From NCBI RefSeq assembly GCF_902168175.1, contig NZ_CABHOU010000041.1, forward strand, positions 62,001 through 126,000: a DNA stretch of 64,000 bases, given 5' to 3'. Made by a program: the position numbers and the translations under genes. This DNA comes from an uncultured Chitinophaga sp. (lineage in GTDB: Bacteria > Bacteroidota > Bacteroidia > Chitinophagales > Chitinophagaceae). Position 1 is the stretch's first letter. The number at the start of each line of letters is the position of its first letter. Below are positions 7,787-16,843 of this stretch, piece by piece. A model generated the notes under the pieces. That model had not been told where the DNA came from. It was given only the letters and a program-made list of their open reading frames with translations, and ran no database searches.

Positions 7787-10375
7787 ATGCAAAGATTTTT
7801 CATGAAGAGCAGGCTTTTTTCGATCAGATCGGTGATTTTGATCTTTTTAATGATGGGGGCTATGAACACCATTATTGCACAAACACAACGTATTCCACTG
7901 GATAAAGGCTGGGAATTCCGCCGCCTGGACGACAACCACTGGTTGCCGGCCACAGTGCCCGGTGCCGTGCATACGGACCTGATCAACAATAAGAAAATTC
8001 CTGATCCCTATTTCGGTACCAATGAAAAGGGAATGCAATGGCTGGATAAACTCGACTGGGAATATCGCACTAATGTAAATATCCCGGCCAGCCTGCTTCA
8101 ACAGCCGTTTGTTGACCTGGTAACGGAAGGCCTGGACACCTACGCCGATGTATACATAAACGACCAGCAGGTGCTGCAGTCGCAGAACATGTTCGTGGCG
8201 CATCAAACGGAAATAAAACAACACCTGAAAGCAGGCAGCAACAGCATTCGCATCGTGTTTCACAGTCCGATAAAAAAGGATATGCCGAAGTTCCTGCGCG
8301 ATGGTTTCTTATACCCCGCAGGCAACGACCAGATGGACATCCCTTTAAGCATCTACGCCCGTAAAGCGCCCTACCATTACGGCTGGGACTGGGGCCCGCG
8401 CCTTGTCACTTCCGGTATATGGAAACCGGTTTACCTGCAGGCGAGAGGAAAAGCCGCACAGCACGACGTGTGGGTGAAACAACTGAAACTCGACGATAAA
8501 AAGGCAGACCTCTCCGCCACCGCAGTAATCGATGTACAGCAGGCCGGTAAATACCGTTTGCTGGTGCATAGCCTCGATAAAGCGTTTAAAGATCAGGTGT
8601 TACCACTGGACCTGCAGCCCGGAAAACATACCGTGGCCCTGCCGTTCAGCATCAGCAATCCGCAGCGCTGGTGGCCGCTCGGCTTAGGTGCGCAAAAACT
8701 GTATAATGTGCAGGTGGCCTTGCTGGATGGTAAGGATACCTTATCTACCCAAACCCAAAGAATAGGCCTGCGCTCCATCGAAGTGGTGAATAAGCCGGAT
8801 AGCCTGGGCGAAAGCTTTTACGTAAAAGTGAATAACGTGCCGGTGTTCATGAAAGGCGCCAACTACATTCCGCAGGATAACTTTTTACCACGTGTTACCG
8901 ACGCCCGCTACCGCAAGCTGTTTGCCGATATGAAAGAAGCCAACTTCAACATGGTGCGCGTATGGGGCGGCGGCATTTACGAAAACGATATCTTCTACGA
9001 CCTCGCCGATGAAAACGGTATACTGGTATGGCAGGACTTTATGTTTGCCTGCTCACTGTACCCTTCTGACAAAGACTTTCTGCAACAGGTAACCGAAGAG
9101 GCTGCGCAAAATATCAAACGCCTTCGCACACATCCATCGCTTGCACTCTGGTGTGGTAATAATGAAATTGGTGTTGCCATTAATAACTGGGGCTGGAAAG
9201 ATGGTTATGGTTATACCGATGCGCAGTGGAACACCCTGCTGAAAGGTTATGATCAGTTGTTTAAAGAACTGTTGCCTGCCCAGGTAAAAGCCAATGATCC
9301 GGAACGTTTCTATTTCCATTCCTCACCTATCAGCAACTGGGGTACGCCGCAGGATTTTACCAAAGGCGATAACCATTACTGGGGAGTATGGCACGGTATG
9401 GAATGGTTTGAGGCTTTCCTGACCAAAGTGCCGCGTTTTATGAGTGAGTATGGCTTTCAGTCGTTTCCCGACCTGCATACGGTGCGCAGGTTTGCGAACG
9501 AAAGTGATTATAATATCAATTCGTTTGTGATGATGGCTCACCAGCGCAGTACTACGCGTGGTAATGCGGCCATCCGCACTTACATGTTACATTACTACAA
9601 TGAACCAAAGGACTTCTCATCTTTTTTATACGTCAACCATGTTTTGCAGGCGGAAGGTATGAAAGTGGGCATGGAAGCACACCGTCGCGCGATGCCTTAT
9701 TGTATGGGAACACTGTACTGGCAGGTAAACGACTGCTGGCCGGCCGCTTCGTGGTCGGGCATTGATTATTACGGGAGATGGAAAGCAATGCACTATTACG
9801 TGAAGAAAGCTTACGAGCCGGTACTCGTATCGAACGTAATAGAGAAAGATAAACTAAACACTTACGTGGTGTCGGACAAACTCACCGATGAAAAGCTGCA
9901 ACTGGAATTGTCGCTAACAGACCTGGAGGGTAAAGTGATCTGGAAAAAGCAGCAGGTGATTACCGCAAAGGCGAACACCAGCGCGGTGCAGCATAGCATC
10001 GCTTTAACAGCGTTATTAAAGGGTGTAGATACTTCGAGGGTAATATTCTATTCGAAATTGGTAAAGAACGCTCAGATAACGGGCGATAATGTGTTTTATT
10101 TTGCTAAACCGAAATCGCTGGCACTTTCGGAACCAGGTATTACGCAGGAAATAAGTGAAAAGGATGGGGTGATAAGCGTAACACTGAAAACAAAGAAGCT
10201 GGCGAAAAACGTGTATCTTTTCTTAAACAGTGACAATGCCTCCCATTTCGGCGATAACTACTTTGACATGATGCCGGGTGAGGAAAGAACAGTGACGATA
10301 ACAACTACTAACAGCCTGGAGCAGGTGAAGAAAGGCCTGCAGGTGAGCAGCCTTTACAACGCGGGAAATAATTAG
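7787..10375 (+). CDS. Secreted glycoside hydrolase family 2, beta-mannosidase-like
   Basis: The protein has an N-terminal signal peptide ending near NTIIAQ and the GH2 order of jelly-roll domain (DKGWEFRRLDD, PGAVHTDL), immunoglobulin-like domain and TIM barrel. The acid/base glutamate is Glu460 in WCGNNE and the nucleophile is Glu554 in MSEYGF, counted from base 7787. PGAVHTDLI near the start and the barrel motifs point to beta-mannosidase within GH2, so it should release non-reducing beta-D-mannose in the periplasm. Possible starts are TTG 7775, ATG 7787 and ATG 7802; only the last two give a normal signal peptide. It is followed after 17 bases by a GH29 fucosidase gene. Confidence 0.85.
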   Translation: MQRFFMKSRLFSIRSVILIFLMMGAMNTIIAQTQRIPLDKGWEFRRLDDNHWLPATVPGAVHTDLINNKKIPDPYFGTNEKGMQWLDKLDWEYRTNVNIPASLLQQPFVDLVTEGLDTYADVYINDQQVLQSQNMFVAHQTEIKQHLKAGSNSIRIVFHSPIKKDMPKFLRDGFLYPAGNDQMDIPLSIYARKAPYHYGWDWGPRLVTSGIWKPVYLQARGKAAQHDVWVKQLKLDDKKADLSATAVIDVQQAGKYRLLVHSLDKAFKDQVLPLDLQPGKHTVALPFSISNPQRWWPLGLGAQKLYNVQVALLDGKDTLSTQTQRIGLRSIEVVNKPDSLGESFYVKVNNVPVFMKGANYIPQDNFLPRVTDARYRKLFADMKEANFNMVRVWGGGIYENDIFYDLADENGILVWQDFMFACSLYPSDKDFLQQVTEEAAQNIKRLRTHPSLALWCGNNEIGVAINNWGWKDGYGYTDAQWNTLLKGYDQLFKELLPAQVKANDPERFYFHSSPISNWGTPQDFTKGDNHYWGVWHGMEWFEAFLTKVPRFMSEYGFQSFPDLHTVRRFANESDYNINSFVMMAHQRSTTRGNAAIRTYMLHYYNEPKDFSSFLYVNHVLQAEGMKVGMEAHRRAMPYCMGTLYWQVNDCWPAASWSGIDYYGRWKAMHYYVKKAYEPVLVSNVIEKDKLNTYVVSDKLTDEKLQLELSLTDLEGKVIWKKQQVITAKANTSAVQHSIALTALLKGVDTSRVIFYSKLVKNAQITGDNVFYFAKPKSLALSEPGITQEISEKDGVISVTLKTKKLAKNVYLFLNSDNASHFGDNYFDMMPGEERTVTITTTNSLEQVKKGLQVSSLYNAGNN

Positions 10376-10392
10376 AACTACAATTAACCAAT

Positions 10393-11817
10393 ATGAAAAG
10401 AGTATTGATTGCATGTTGCCTTGGAATGCTGTGTTTTACAGCCGCCAAAGCGCAGGAGGAAACGCCTTACGTGCCCGAAAAGGACCCGGTGGTGGCGAAG
10501 AAGCTGGACGATTGGCAGGACTGGAAATTCGGACTGATCATGCACTGGGGCACTTATTCCCAGTGGGGTATCGTTGAATCGTGGAGCCTTTGCCCGGAGG
10601 ATGAAGGATGGACGCAGCGTACGCCCGCAGGCATTCCTTACTACGACTATGTTAAAAAGTACGAAGCCCTGGCCAACACCTTTAACCCATCTGCCTTTGA
10701 CCCTGAAAGATGGGCCAAAGCGGCAAAAGGCGCCGGCATGCAATACATGATTTTCACCACCAAACACCACGATGGTTTCTGTATGTTCGATACGAAGCAA
10801 ACAGACTATCGTGTAACCGCACCTAATGTGCCTTTTAGCAAGAACCCGCGTGCGAACATCACCAAAGAAGTATTCGGCGCTTTCCGCAAAGAAGGTATCC
10901 ATGTAGGCGCTTACTTTTCAAAGCCCGACTGGAATACGGAGAATTACTGGTGGTCGTACTTCCCGCCGAAAGACAGGAACGTGAACTACGAGATCGCTAA
11001 ATATCCTGACAGGTGGAAGAAGTTCCGGCAGTTTACTTATAACCAGATCGAAGAACTGATGACGGGTTACGGTAACGTGGAAATACTCTGGCTGGACGGC
11101 GGCTGGGTACGTCCGCTGAATATGCACAACAAAGAATCACTCTCCTGGAATAAAACACCTGCGCAGGACCAGGACATTGATATGGCCGGCATTACTAAAA
11201 TGGCGCGCCAGCATCAGCCGGGTTTGATCGTGGTCGATCGCAGCGTACATGGTCCGTTCGAGAACTACCGTACGCCGGAACAACAGATCCCTGAGAAGCC
11301 ACTGAGTTATCCATGGGAAACCTGTATGACCATGGGCGGCTCATGGTCGTATGTGCCGAATGATGTGTATAAACCAACAAATACCATCATTCATAACCTG
11401 GTGGATATTGTGGCCAAGGGCGGTAACTACCTGCTCAACGTTGGCCCCGGCCCGAACGGCGAGTGGCACAACGAAGCTTATACCCGCATGGAAGAAATAG
11501 GTGCATGGATGAAACAGAACGGTGAGGCGATTTATGGCACCCGTGCAGTAGCGCCTTACAAAGATGGAAAGGTATGTTTCACCCAGAAGAAGAACGGCGG
11601 CGCTATTTATGCCATCTACCTGCTGGAGGAAAATGAAGGCCTGCCTGCCACCATCAGCTTCAAAGGACTGAACCTGAAAAAAGGAACGAAAGTATCTATC
11701 CTGGGCGCTAAAGGAAATTTATCCTGGAAAGCGAACGGCGATGAAACCGTGATCGCTATACCAGCGTCGGCCCGCAAAAGTGTTTTTTCACACGCAGTAG
11801 CTATTAAACTGGGGTAA
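10393..11817 (+). CDS. Secreted alpha-L-fucosidase, GH29
   Basis: This 474-residue protein has a signal peptide (cleavage near AAKAQ) and the GH29 barrel. Diagnostic motifs are FGLIMHWGTYSQWG near residue 40, TTKHHDGF near 118, and WLDGGW with the nucleophile Asp235. A C-terminal beta-sandwich begins near residue 385. It would remove alpha-linked L-fucose from oligosaccharides or glycoproteins in the periplasm or outside the cell. The acid/base residue varies among GH29 subfamilies and I did not assign it. The gene is 17 bases after the GH2 beta-mannosidase gene and is closed by a terminator. Confidence 0.9.
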   Translation: MKRVLIACCLGMLCFTAAKAQEETPYVPEKDPVVAKKLDDWQDWKFGLIMHWGTYSQWGIVESWSLCPEDEGWTQRTPAGIPYYDYVKKYEALANTFNPSAFDPERWAKAAKGAGMQYMIFTTKHHDGFCMFDTKQTDYRVTAPNVPFSKNPRANITKEVFGAFRKEGIHVGAYFSKPDWNTENYWWSYFPPKDRNVNYEIAKYPDRWKKFRQFTYNQIEELMTGYGNVEILWLDGGWVRPLNMHNKESLSWNKTPAQDQDIDMAGITKMARQHQPGLIVVDRSVHGPFENYRTPEQQIPEKPLSYPWETCMTMGGSWSYVPNDVYKPTNTIIHNLVDIVAKGGNYLLNVGPGPNGEWHNEAYTRMEEIGAWMKQNGEAIYGTRAVAPYKDGKVCFTQKKNGGAIYAIYLLEENEGLPATISFKGLNLKKGTKVSILGAKGNLSWKANGDETVIAIPASARKSVFSHAVAIKLG

Positions 11818-11835
11818 TAATTTTTGAATAGATAG

Positions 11836-11879
11836 AAAAGCAGAAGGCCATTCCGTTACGGATGGCCTTCTGCTTTTTC
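11836..11879. terminator. Bidirectional terminator between GH29 and a lipoprotein gene
   Basis: AAAAGCAGAAGGCCAT (11836-11851) pairs perfectly with ATGGCCTTCTGCTTTT (11862-11877) around a 10-base loop. T runs exist on both strands, which suits the convergent genes on either side. Confidence 0.92.
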
Positions 11880-12730
11880 TACTTTATTTCGTTCAGCCAT
11901 TTGGCAAAGTGGAAGGATACGCCAAGGTGAAAGTTGATCGGCTGGAAGTATTCGCCATGGTCCCAGTCGTCATATTCGGCATTATTGCTGCCGGTCACGT
12001 TCGGCGCCCTGTCGAACGGCAGAACAAACCCGATCTGTCCCATAAAACGCACGTACTTAAAGCCTACTTTGATAGTAGCCGCAGGTTCCCAGTTTACCAT
12101 CCACTTGTCCCGGAATTCCAGGAAGTTTTGCTGGTAATAATCATCGTCCTGGAAAGCCAGAGGGCCTATAGACGCTTTGTTAAAGTGCAGTACCGAAAAG
12201 CGGCTGGCAATTGAGAAGTCGACCACTTTGTGCGCTATCCCGAACCCAGGTTGGATAAAAAACTTATCGAAGCCGGCAGTGATCTTGTAATCACGTTTGG
12301 TGCTGCGCACCGGATCTTCTGTATCGTAATAATTAGCGGCTACTGTTCTGAAGTTACCACGCCCATAACCGCCATATACTTCAAACACTTTAGCCTTGGT
12401 GCGCGACCTGCCGAACCTGTTAAAGTAACCGGCGCCCACTTCAAACAGTCCGCCCCGTACATCATTATCATAAGGGTACGTAGGATCGTCGTCGGGATTG
12501 TTGCCGTTGTCAAAGCGGAACACGTACTGGCCGTTGGCCATAATGCCTATGTGGTCGGTAACAGCGTAGGCCAGCTGATAGTTGGTAAACGTAAGGTTGG
12601 CCTTCAGTTCGTTCTTTTCCTGTAAAACAGGCGCATTTACGGCGTTTGGTACATAAATGTGCATCTTGTCGGAGCAGGAGCAGAGGATGGCGGTAAACGC
12701 GGAAAGAATCAGAATAAGTGATTGTTTCAT
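11879..12730 (-). CDS. Beta-rich lipoprotein with lipobox-proximal YVPNAVN motif (paralogue A)
   Basis: This 283-residue protein has a lipoprotein signal ending in LCSC (Cys19), directly followed by a motif reading MHIYVPNAVNAPVLQEKNE. The rest is rich in alternating aromatic and polar residues (VGAGYF, VYGGYGRGNF, FIQPGFGIAHK, FHLGVSFHF), as in small outer-membrane beta-barrel or barrel-like proteins. It shares the same layout, including the motif and the F-I/V-QP-G/S-GIAHK/GLSHK block, with the next gene upstream on its strand. I do not know a named function. An acylated, membrane-facing barrel-like role is inference. Confidence 0.75.
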   Translation of the reverse strand: MKQSLILILSAFTAILCSCSDKMHIYVPNAVNAPVLQEKNELKANLTFTNYQLAYAVTDHIGIMANGQYVFRFDNGNNPDDDPTYPYDNDVRGGLFEVGAGYFNRFGRSRTKAKVFEVYGGYGRGNFRTVAANYYDTEDPVRSTKRDYKITAGFDKFFIQPGFGIAHKVVDFSIASRFSVLHFNKASIGPLAFQDDDYYQQNFLEFRDKWMVNWEPAATIKVGFKYVRFMGQIGFVLPFDRAPNVTGSNNAEYDDWDHGEYFQPINFHLGVSFHFAKWLNEIK

Positions 12731-12910
12731 GCAGGGGATGGTTGAGCGTGATAAAGGATGTTTATAGATCAGTATAACAGTGCTTAAAGATCGGTATTTT
12801 TTATTTCATGGCTGCGGTCATTTAGCGGTGATCTCTTCATTACCGGGAGCAGCTGAGTGCGAAGTCCGGGCCGATAAATGTTTCATACGGTGATAGATTT
12901 TGGGCCAAAC

Positions 12911-12941
12911 TAAAAATCCCCTGCCGCGGTAACGACAGGGG
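12911..12941 (-). terminator. Intrinsic terminator after lipoprotein paralogue B
   Basis: On the minus strand CCCCTGTCG pairs with CGGCAGGGG with one mismatch around a 6-base loop, followed by ATTTTTAG. It lies 9 bases after the stop of the gene at 12950. Confidence 0.75.
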
Positions 12942-12949
12942 AGCGTGTT

Positions 12950-13774
12950 TTATCTTTTCGCATTCAGCCAACTGCCGAAGTTGAACGATGCGCCTACGTT
13001 AAAGGCTACCCTTTGAAAGTAGTCGGTGATGTAAGTGTCGCTGTATTCATCATCGCGCAGCGCGTTTGATACGGTGAGCTGCATAGAGTATTTGATGTAC
13101 TTGTAACCCACCTTAAAAGTAACGGTAGGTTCCAGGAAAGGTACCCAGGTATTGTTAAGGGAAGTAAAGTTGGCCAGGCCCTCCGGATCATTGGCAAACG
13201 CCAGTGAGTTCCTGGTTTGACTATGGAAGCGTACTACAGAAAAGCGCGGCGTAAACGCTACCTCAATTACTTTATGCGACAGGCCAATGGAAGGCTGCAC
13301 AAAGAATTTAGTAAAGCGGCTGCCTACCTTGTAATCGACTTTCTTATCGGTGCCCGCGTTTTGATAATACGCATCGTCGATGGTGCGGAAGTTACCTATG
13401 CCAACACCGCCATACACATCGAACACCGCTCTGCGTTTTTCATCGAGGGCGGTAAAGTAACCTGCTCCTACTTCCACCGAGCTGCCCCGGGCATCGTAGT
13501 CGATCACGTCGTCGTCGCCATAGTACTCTCCATTATCGCCGCCATACAGCCAGCTACGGTTAAATACCCACTGTCCGCCAGCCATAACGGCAAAGTGATC
13601 GGTGGGAGCGTAGGCAATTTGAGCGGCGTTGAGGGATACGAGACCTTTAACTTCATTTTTTTCTTTTAACAGGGGAACGTTTACGGCGCTGGGCACATAA
13701 ACATGCATGGTTTCTGTACATGCGCTAAAGGCGCAGGTAATAACAGCCAGGCACAGGAATACATAGATTCTCAT
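12950..13774 (-). CDS. Beta-rich lipoprotein with lipobox-proximal YVPSAVN motif (paralogue B)
   Basis: This is a 274-residue paralogue of the gene at 11879. The lipobox is FSAC (Cys19), followed within a few residues by MHVYVPSAVNVPLLKEKNE. The body again alternates short beta strands (VEVGAGYF, VYGGVGIGNF, FVQPSIGLSHK, AFNVGASFNFGSWLN). Sequence between the shared blocks has diverged, so the duplication is not recent. A terminator separates it from paralogue A, so the two are probably expressed separately. A LacI-type regulator gene lies 62 bases upstream on the same strand. Function is unknown. Confidence 0.75.
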   Translation of the reverse strand: MRIYVFLCLAVITCAFSACTETMHVYVPSAVNVPLLKEKNEVKGLVSLNAAQIAYAPTDHFAVMAGGQWVFNRSWLYGGDNGEYYGDDDVIDYDARGSSVEVGAGYFTALDEKRRAVFDVYGGVGIGNFRTIDDAYYQNAGTDKKVDYKVGSRFTKFFVQPSIGLSHKVIEVAFTPRFSVVRFHSQTRNSLAFANDPEGLANFTSLNNTWVPFLEPTVTFKVGYKYIKYSMQLTVSNALRDDEYSDTYITDYFQRVAFNVGASFNFGSWLNAKR

Positions 13775-13836
13775 ATAGTTTATTGTAGGTACGTAATATA
13801 GATGTTGGAATGGTCGAAAATGTTACAATTCAGGCA

Positions 13837-14868
13837 TTATTTCCGGGTCGAATCTCTTTTGATGAGTTCTACTTCAAATACATAATTTTTGATGATACGG
13901 CTTTTCTCGTCCTGGTTAATGAGTTGTACAAGCGTTTCTATGGCCTTTTCGCCCATTTTATACCCCGATTGCTCCACGGTAGTAAGCGAGGGGGTGATAA
14001 TACGGGAAGAAAGGTCGTTGGAGTAGCCCACCACCTTGATCTGCTCCGGTATCGCGATGTTCCGCCTCCTGGCCTCCTGTATGAAACCTACGGCCGACAT
14101 ATCATTCGCAGAAAACAGTCCGTCGGGCAGGTCGGGACCGGCCAGCATTTGCTCGCTGGCTTCCAGTGCGGCGTCCAGGGTGAGGTTATGAACAGATACG
14201 AGTTTCTCGTCGAAAGGGATGCCATACTTTTCAAGTGCCGCCTTATAACCCGCCAGGCGTTGCTGGTAAAGGTTACAGGTTAACACCCCGGAGAAGTGGG
14301 CAATACGTTTGCAGCCCTGTTCTATAAGATGCTCCGTTGCCAGGAAACCGCCTTTGAAGTCGTCGCCCGTAATCGTATACCCCTTGAAATCGGCCGGTAC
14401 CCGGTCGTAGAATATCAGGGGGATATTATTTTTAACAAAGGGATTGAAGTGGTCGAAGTTGGTGGTGAACATGGACGATACGGCCAGCAGCCCGTCTACC
14501 CTCAGCGAGTAAAAGGTGTGTACCAGTTCTTTTTCCATGGCCACGGTTTCGTCCGACTGGCCTATAACGATACTGAACCCGTACTTATGTGCTTCGTGCT
14601 GAATACCGCTGATGGCGGTGCTCTGGAAGTACATGGAGGTTCGGGGTACAATAAGGCCGATGATGTTCGACCGCTTTTTGCGCAGGCTCGAAGCTATCCA
14701 GTTGGGTACATAACCCATTTCGGTAGCCATTTGCTGCACCTTTTCACGCGTATCCTCGTTAATCAGGGGATTGTTTTGCAGTGCTCTCGATACCGTGGAA
14801 GCGGAAAGACTAAGCGCTTTAGCGATGTCGTAGATCGTTATTTTATTGGTGCTGTTACGTTCTTTCAC
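13837..14868 (-). CDS. LacI/GalR-family transcriptional regulator
   Basis: The N-terminus holds the LacI helix-turn-helix (ITIYDIAKALSLSASTVSRA, about residues 8-27) and the hinge helix region ending near YVPN. The remaining 280 residues are the periplasmic-binding-protein-like effector domain (NIIGLIVPR, ISGIQHEAHKYG, PDGLFSANDMSAVGF, TTVEQSGYKMGEKA). Such proteins bind palindromic operators and release DNA on binding a sugar or nucleoside. The nearest same-strand target is lipoprotein paralogue B, 62 bases downstream. No sugar-catabolic gene is directly adjacent, so its regulon cannot be named from this window. Confidence 0.92.
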   Translation of the reverse strand: MKERNSTNKITIYDIAKALSLSASTVSRALQNNPLINEDTREKVQQMATEMGYVPNWIASSLRKKRSNIIGLIVPRTSMYFQSTAISGIQHEAHKYGFSIVIGQSDETVAMEKELVHTFYSLRVDGLLAVSSMFTTNFDHFNPFVKNNIPLIFYDRVPADFKGYTITGDDFKGGFLATEHLIEQGCKRIAHFSGVLTCNLYQQRLAGYKAALEKYGIPFDEKLVSVHNLTLDAALEASEQMLAGPDLPDGLFSANDMSAVGFIQEARRRNIAIPEQIKVVGYSNDLSSRIITPSLTTVEQSGYKMGEKAIETLVQLINQDEKSRIIKNYVFEVELIKRDSTRK

Positions 14869-14969
14869 TTTGGGTGCTTATAATCGGTAGCTATATTAAG
14901 GAATTAATACGATATCGCTGGTTTTATCCTTAACTTTAGTAAACACCCCTACTCCTTATAATCGCCTGG

Positions 14970-15836
14970 ATGTTAAGAACTGAAAATTTCCCCAGAAATT
15001 TCGCCATTTACGGCAATCCCACTGCCGGAACGGGCAATATGCGCACTTTGCTGCAAAAGGTGAGCAGCGCTTTCGGGAAGCAGGGCATCCTTTACACCGT
15101 TTTTGACAACGAGTTACCACCCTCGCTCAGCACATTCACCGACCTGCTGGTTATTGGCGGCGATGGCACGCTCAACCATGTGGCGAACCATTTCGGAGAG
15201 ATTATCATACCTATCAGCCTCATAAGTGCCGGTACGGGCAACGACTTTGCCTTTTCCCTGCACGGTGCCCGCCTCGGGATCGACGAGCAGATACGGATAG
15301 CCATAGAGGGCAAGGTGCGCTGGCTGGATGCCGGCATGTGCAACAACCGCATTTTCCTGAACGGCGTGGGACTGGGTTTTGACGGCAAAGTAGTGAAAAA
15401 CATGCGCCGCGGCAGCTGGCTCAGCGGCCACCTCGCCTATTATACCAAGGTGTTCCTGCTATTATTCTCCTATAAGGAACGTTACCTCACCATCAATACC
15501 GACAACGCCGCCTTTAACGGTTATTTCTTCATGATCACGATCGCCAACGGCTCCTCTTACGGCGGCGGCTTCCGTATAGCCCCCGACGCTAACCTTGCCG
15601 ACGCTATGCTCGACGTGATACTCATCCGCGAAACCTCTCTTTGGGACCGGCTGTTTAATTTGCACAAGGTAAGGACAGGCCGCCACGAAAACGTTCCCTT
15701 CATCTCTTCCGTACGCACCCGTGGTATACGGATAGAGTCGCCCGCGCCATTGGATATGCACCTTGACGGAGAGTATGGTAAGGGCAGGGAGTTTAACATC
15801 ATGGTAGCCCCCTGTAAATACAGGTTCAGGAGTTAG
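14970..15836 (+). CDS. Diacylglycerol kinase family lipid kinase
   Basis: The 288-residue protein carries the DAGK catalytic signature: a phosphate-binding loop GNPTAGTGNM near residue 17, the nucleotide motif GGDGTLNHVANHF near residue 60, and GTGNDFA near residue 88. A C-terminal beta-sandwich with GGFRIAPDANLADAMLDV is typical of YegS/DgkB-like kinases. It would phosphorylate a diacylglycerol or sphingoid lipid at the cytoplasmic membrane; Bacteroidota make sphingolipids, so the substrate is open. It is divergent from the LacI-type gene, with about 100 bases between them. Confidence 0.88.
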   Translation: MLRTENFPRNFAIYGNPTAGTGNMRTLLQKVSSAFGKQGILYTVFDNELPPSLSTFTDLLVIGGDGTLNHVANHFGEIIIPISLISAGTGNDFAFSLHGARLGIDEQIRIAIEGKVRWLDAGMCNNRIFLNGVGLGFDGKVVKNMRRGSWLSGHLAYYTKVFLLLFSYKERYLTINTDNAAFNGYFFMITIANGSSYGGGFRIAPDANLADAMLDVILIRETSLWDRLFNLHKVRTGRHENVPFISSVRTRGIRIESPAPLDMHLDGEYGKGREFNIMVAPCKYRFRS

Positions 15837-16160
15837 GTGGAAGTAAGGAGAGAGTATGGTGAAGCGGAGGGTGAGACCTGTTTTTAGCACACGGGTGTGT
15901 TTGCGACAGGGGTATAGATATGGAACAGGCAGCAGGAACGTCACCCGGGCCGCCGTTATTATCATAGTAGCACTGTATGGCCCGCCCAGTGTTGTTGTGC
16001 CCGCTGAAGGGAGTGACACAACGGCGGCTGAGTAGAATTCCCAAAGCTTGTCCCACTTTATTTTGAAGATCATTCGCTTGCTGTTCGTATGGCCATCCAT
16101 CATTCGCTGCTGCATAAATTGGAATAAGTCAAATCCTATTTTTATCTTCATGGCGGACAC
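15837..16160. other. Intergenic region before ECF sigma gene 1
   Basis: Nothing clearly functional is seen in these 324 bases. A minus-strand ORF at 15826-16056 and a longer one across 15462-16424 show no protein-like pattern and are rejected. The sigma gene promoter should lie in the last 60 bases (TATTTTTA near 16136 is a weak -7 candidate). Confidence 0.4.
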
Positions 16161-16745
16161 ATGGTGAATAATGGACATACAGGGGACGATGCATTGCTGC
16201 TGGGCAGGATGAAAAACAACAGCAGTGATGCGTTCAATCAGTTGTACGAACGTTACTGGCAACAGGTGTACTCCGCAGCCTTCAAACGCCTGAACGATGC
16301 CGATATGGCCAAAGATATTACGCAGGACATTTTCCTGACGCTTTGGACCAAACGGCATGAACTGGAGATCCGCAACCTGCCTGCCTATATGTTTACCGCG
16401 GTACGCAACCGGGTGCTCAATCAAATAGAAGCGGGCAAAAAGTTTGTGTCCATTCCCGAACTACTGTTGATGGAACTCCCCTCTTCCAGGGCCGACCAGG
16501 CCGATGCGAACGCGCTGAAAAATGAATTATTACTGGCTTATAATGCGCTGGTAAACACCATGCCCGCCGCCCGGCAGGCCATATTCCGTCTTAGTTACGA
16601 AGAAGGTGCTTCTACAGAAGAAATTGCCCTTCAATTACAGATTTCCCGTAAAACAGTACAGAACCAGTTAGGAAAAGCACTCGCGCAACTGCGGGCGTCG
16701 CTGGCGCTGCTGATGTGGGGGATCGCTTTTGTTCATCTGCCATAG
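16161..16745 (+). CDS. ECF RNA polymerase sigma factor, module 1
   Basis: This 194-residue sigma-70 family protein has region 2 (AFNQLYERYWQQVYSAAFKRL, then DITQDIFLTLW) and region 4 with a helix-turn-helix (EEIALQLQISRKTVQNQLGKAL), and lacks regions 1 and 3. This is the FecI/CarQ-like ECF type usual in Bacteroidota. An anti-sigma FecR gene follows after 98 bases and then a SusC gene with an STN domain. By the established trans-envelope model, ligand-loaded SusC signals through FecR to free this sigma factor, which then transcribes the susC operon. Confidence 0.93.
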   Translation: MVNNGHTGDDALLLGRMKNNSSDAFNQLYERYWQQVYSAAFKRLNDADMAKDITQDIFLTLWTKRHELEIRNLPAYMFTAVRNRVLNQIEAGKKFVSIPELLLMELPSSRADQADANALKNELLLAYNALVNTMPAARQAIFRLSYEEGASTEEIALQLQISRKTVQNQLGKALAQLRASLALLMWGIAFVHLP

Positions 16746-16843
16746 CGGGAAGGCCCCGGTAATCCCCGTCAGAAAAAATAAATTGCCGACGCGTGGGATT
16801 TTATTCTTTTCGCCTGTCATTATCATAGAGCGTACTACAATCT

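Noticed and set aside
15888..15899. CACACGGGTGTG inverted repeat after the lipid kinase gene as a terminator
   Set aside because: The stem is five base pairs and no T run follows on either strand.
15462..16424. 320-residue minus-strand ORF spanning the lipid kinase end and sigma gene start
   Set aside because: It overlaps two solid genes on the other strand and has no signal, motif or plausible composition.
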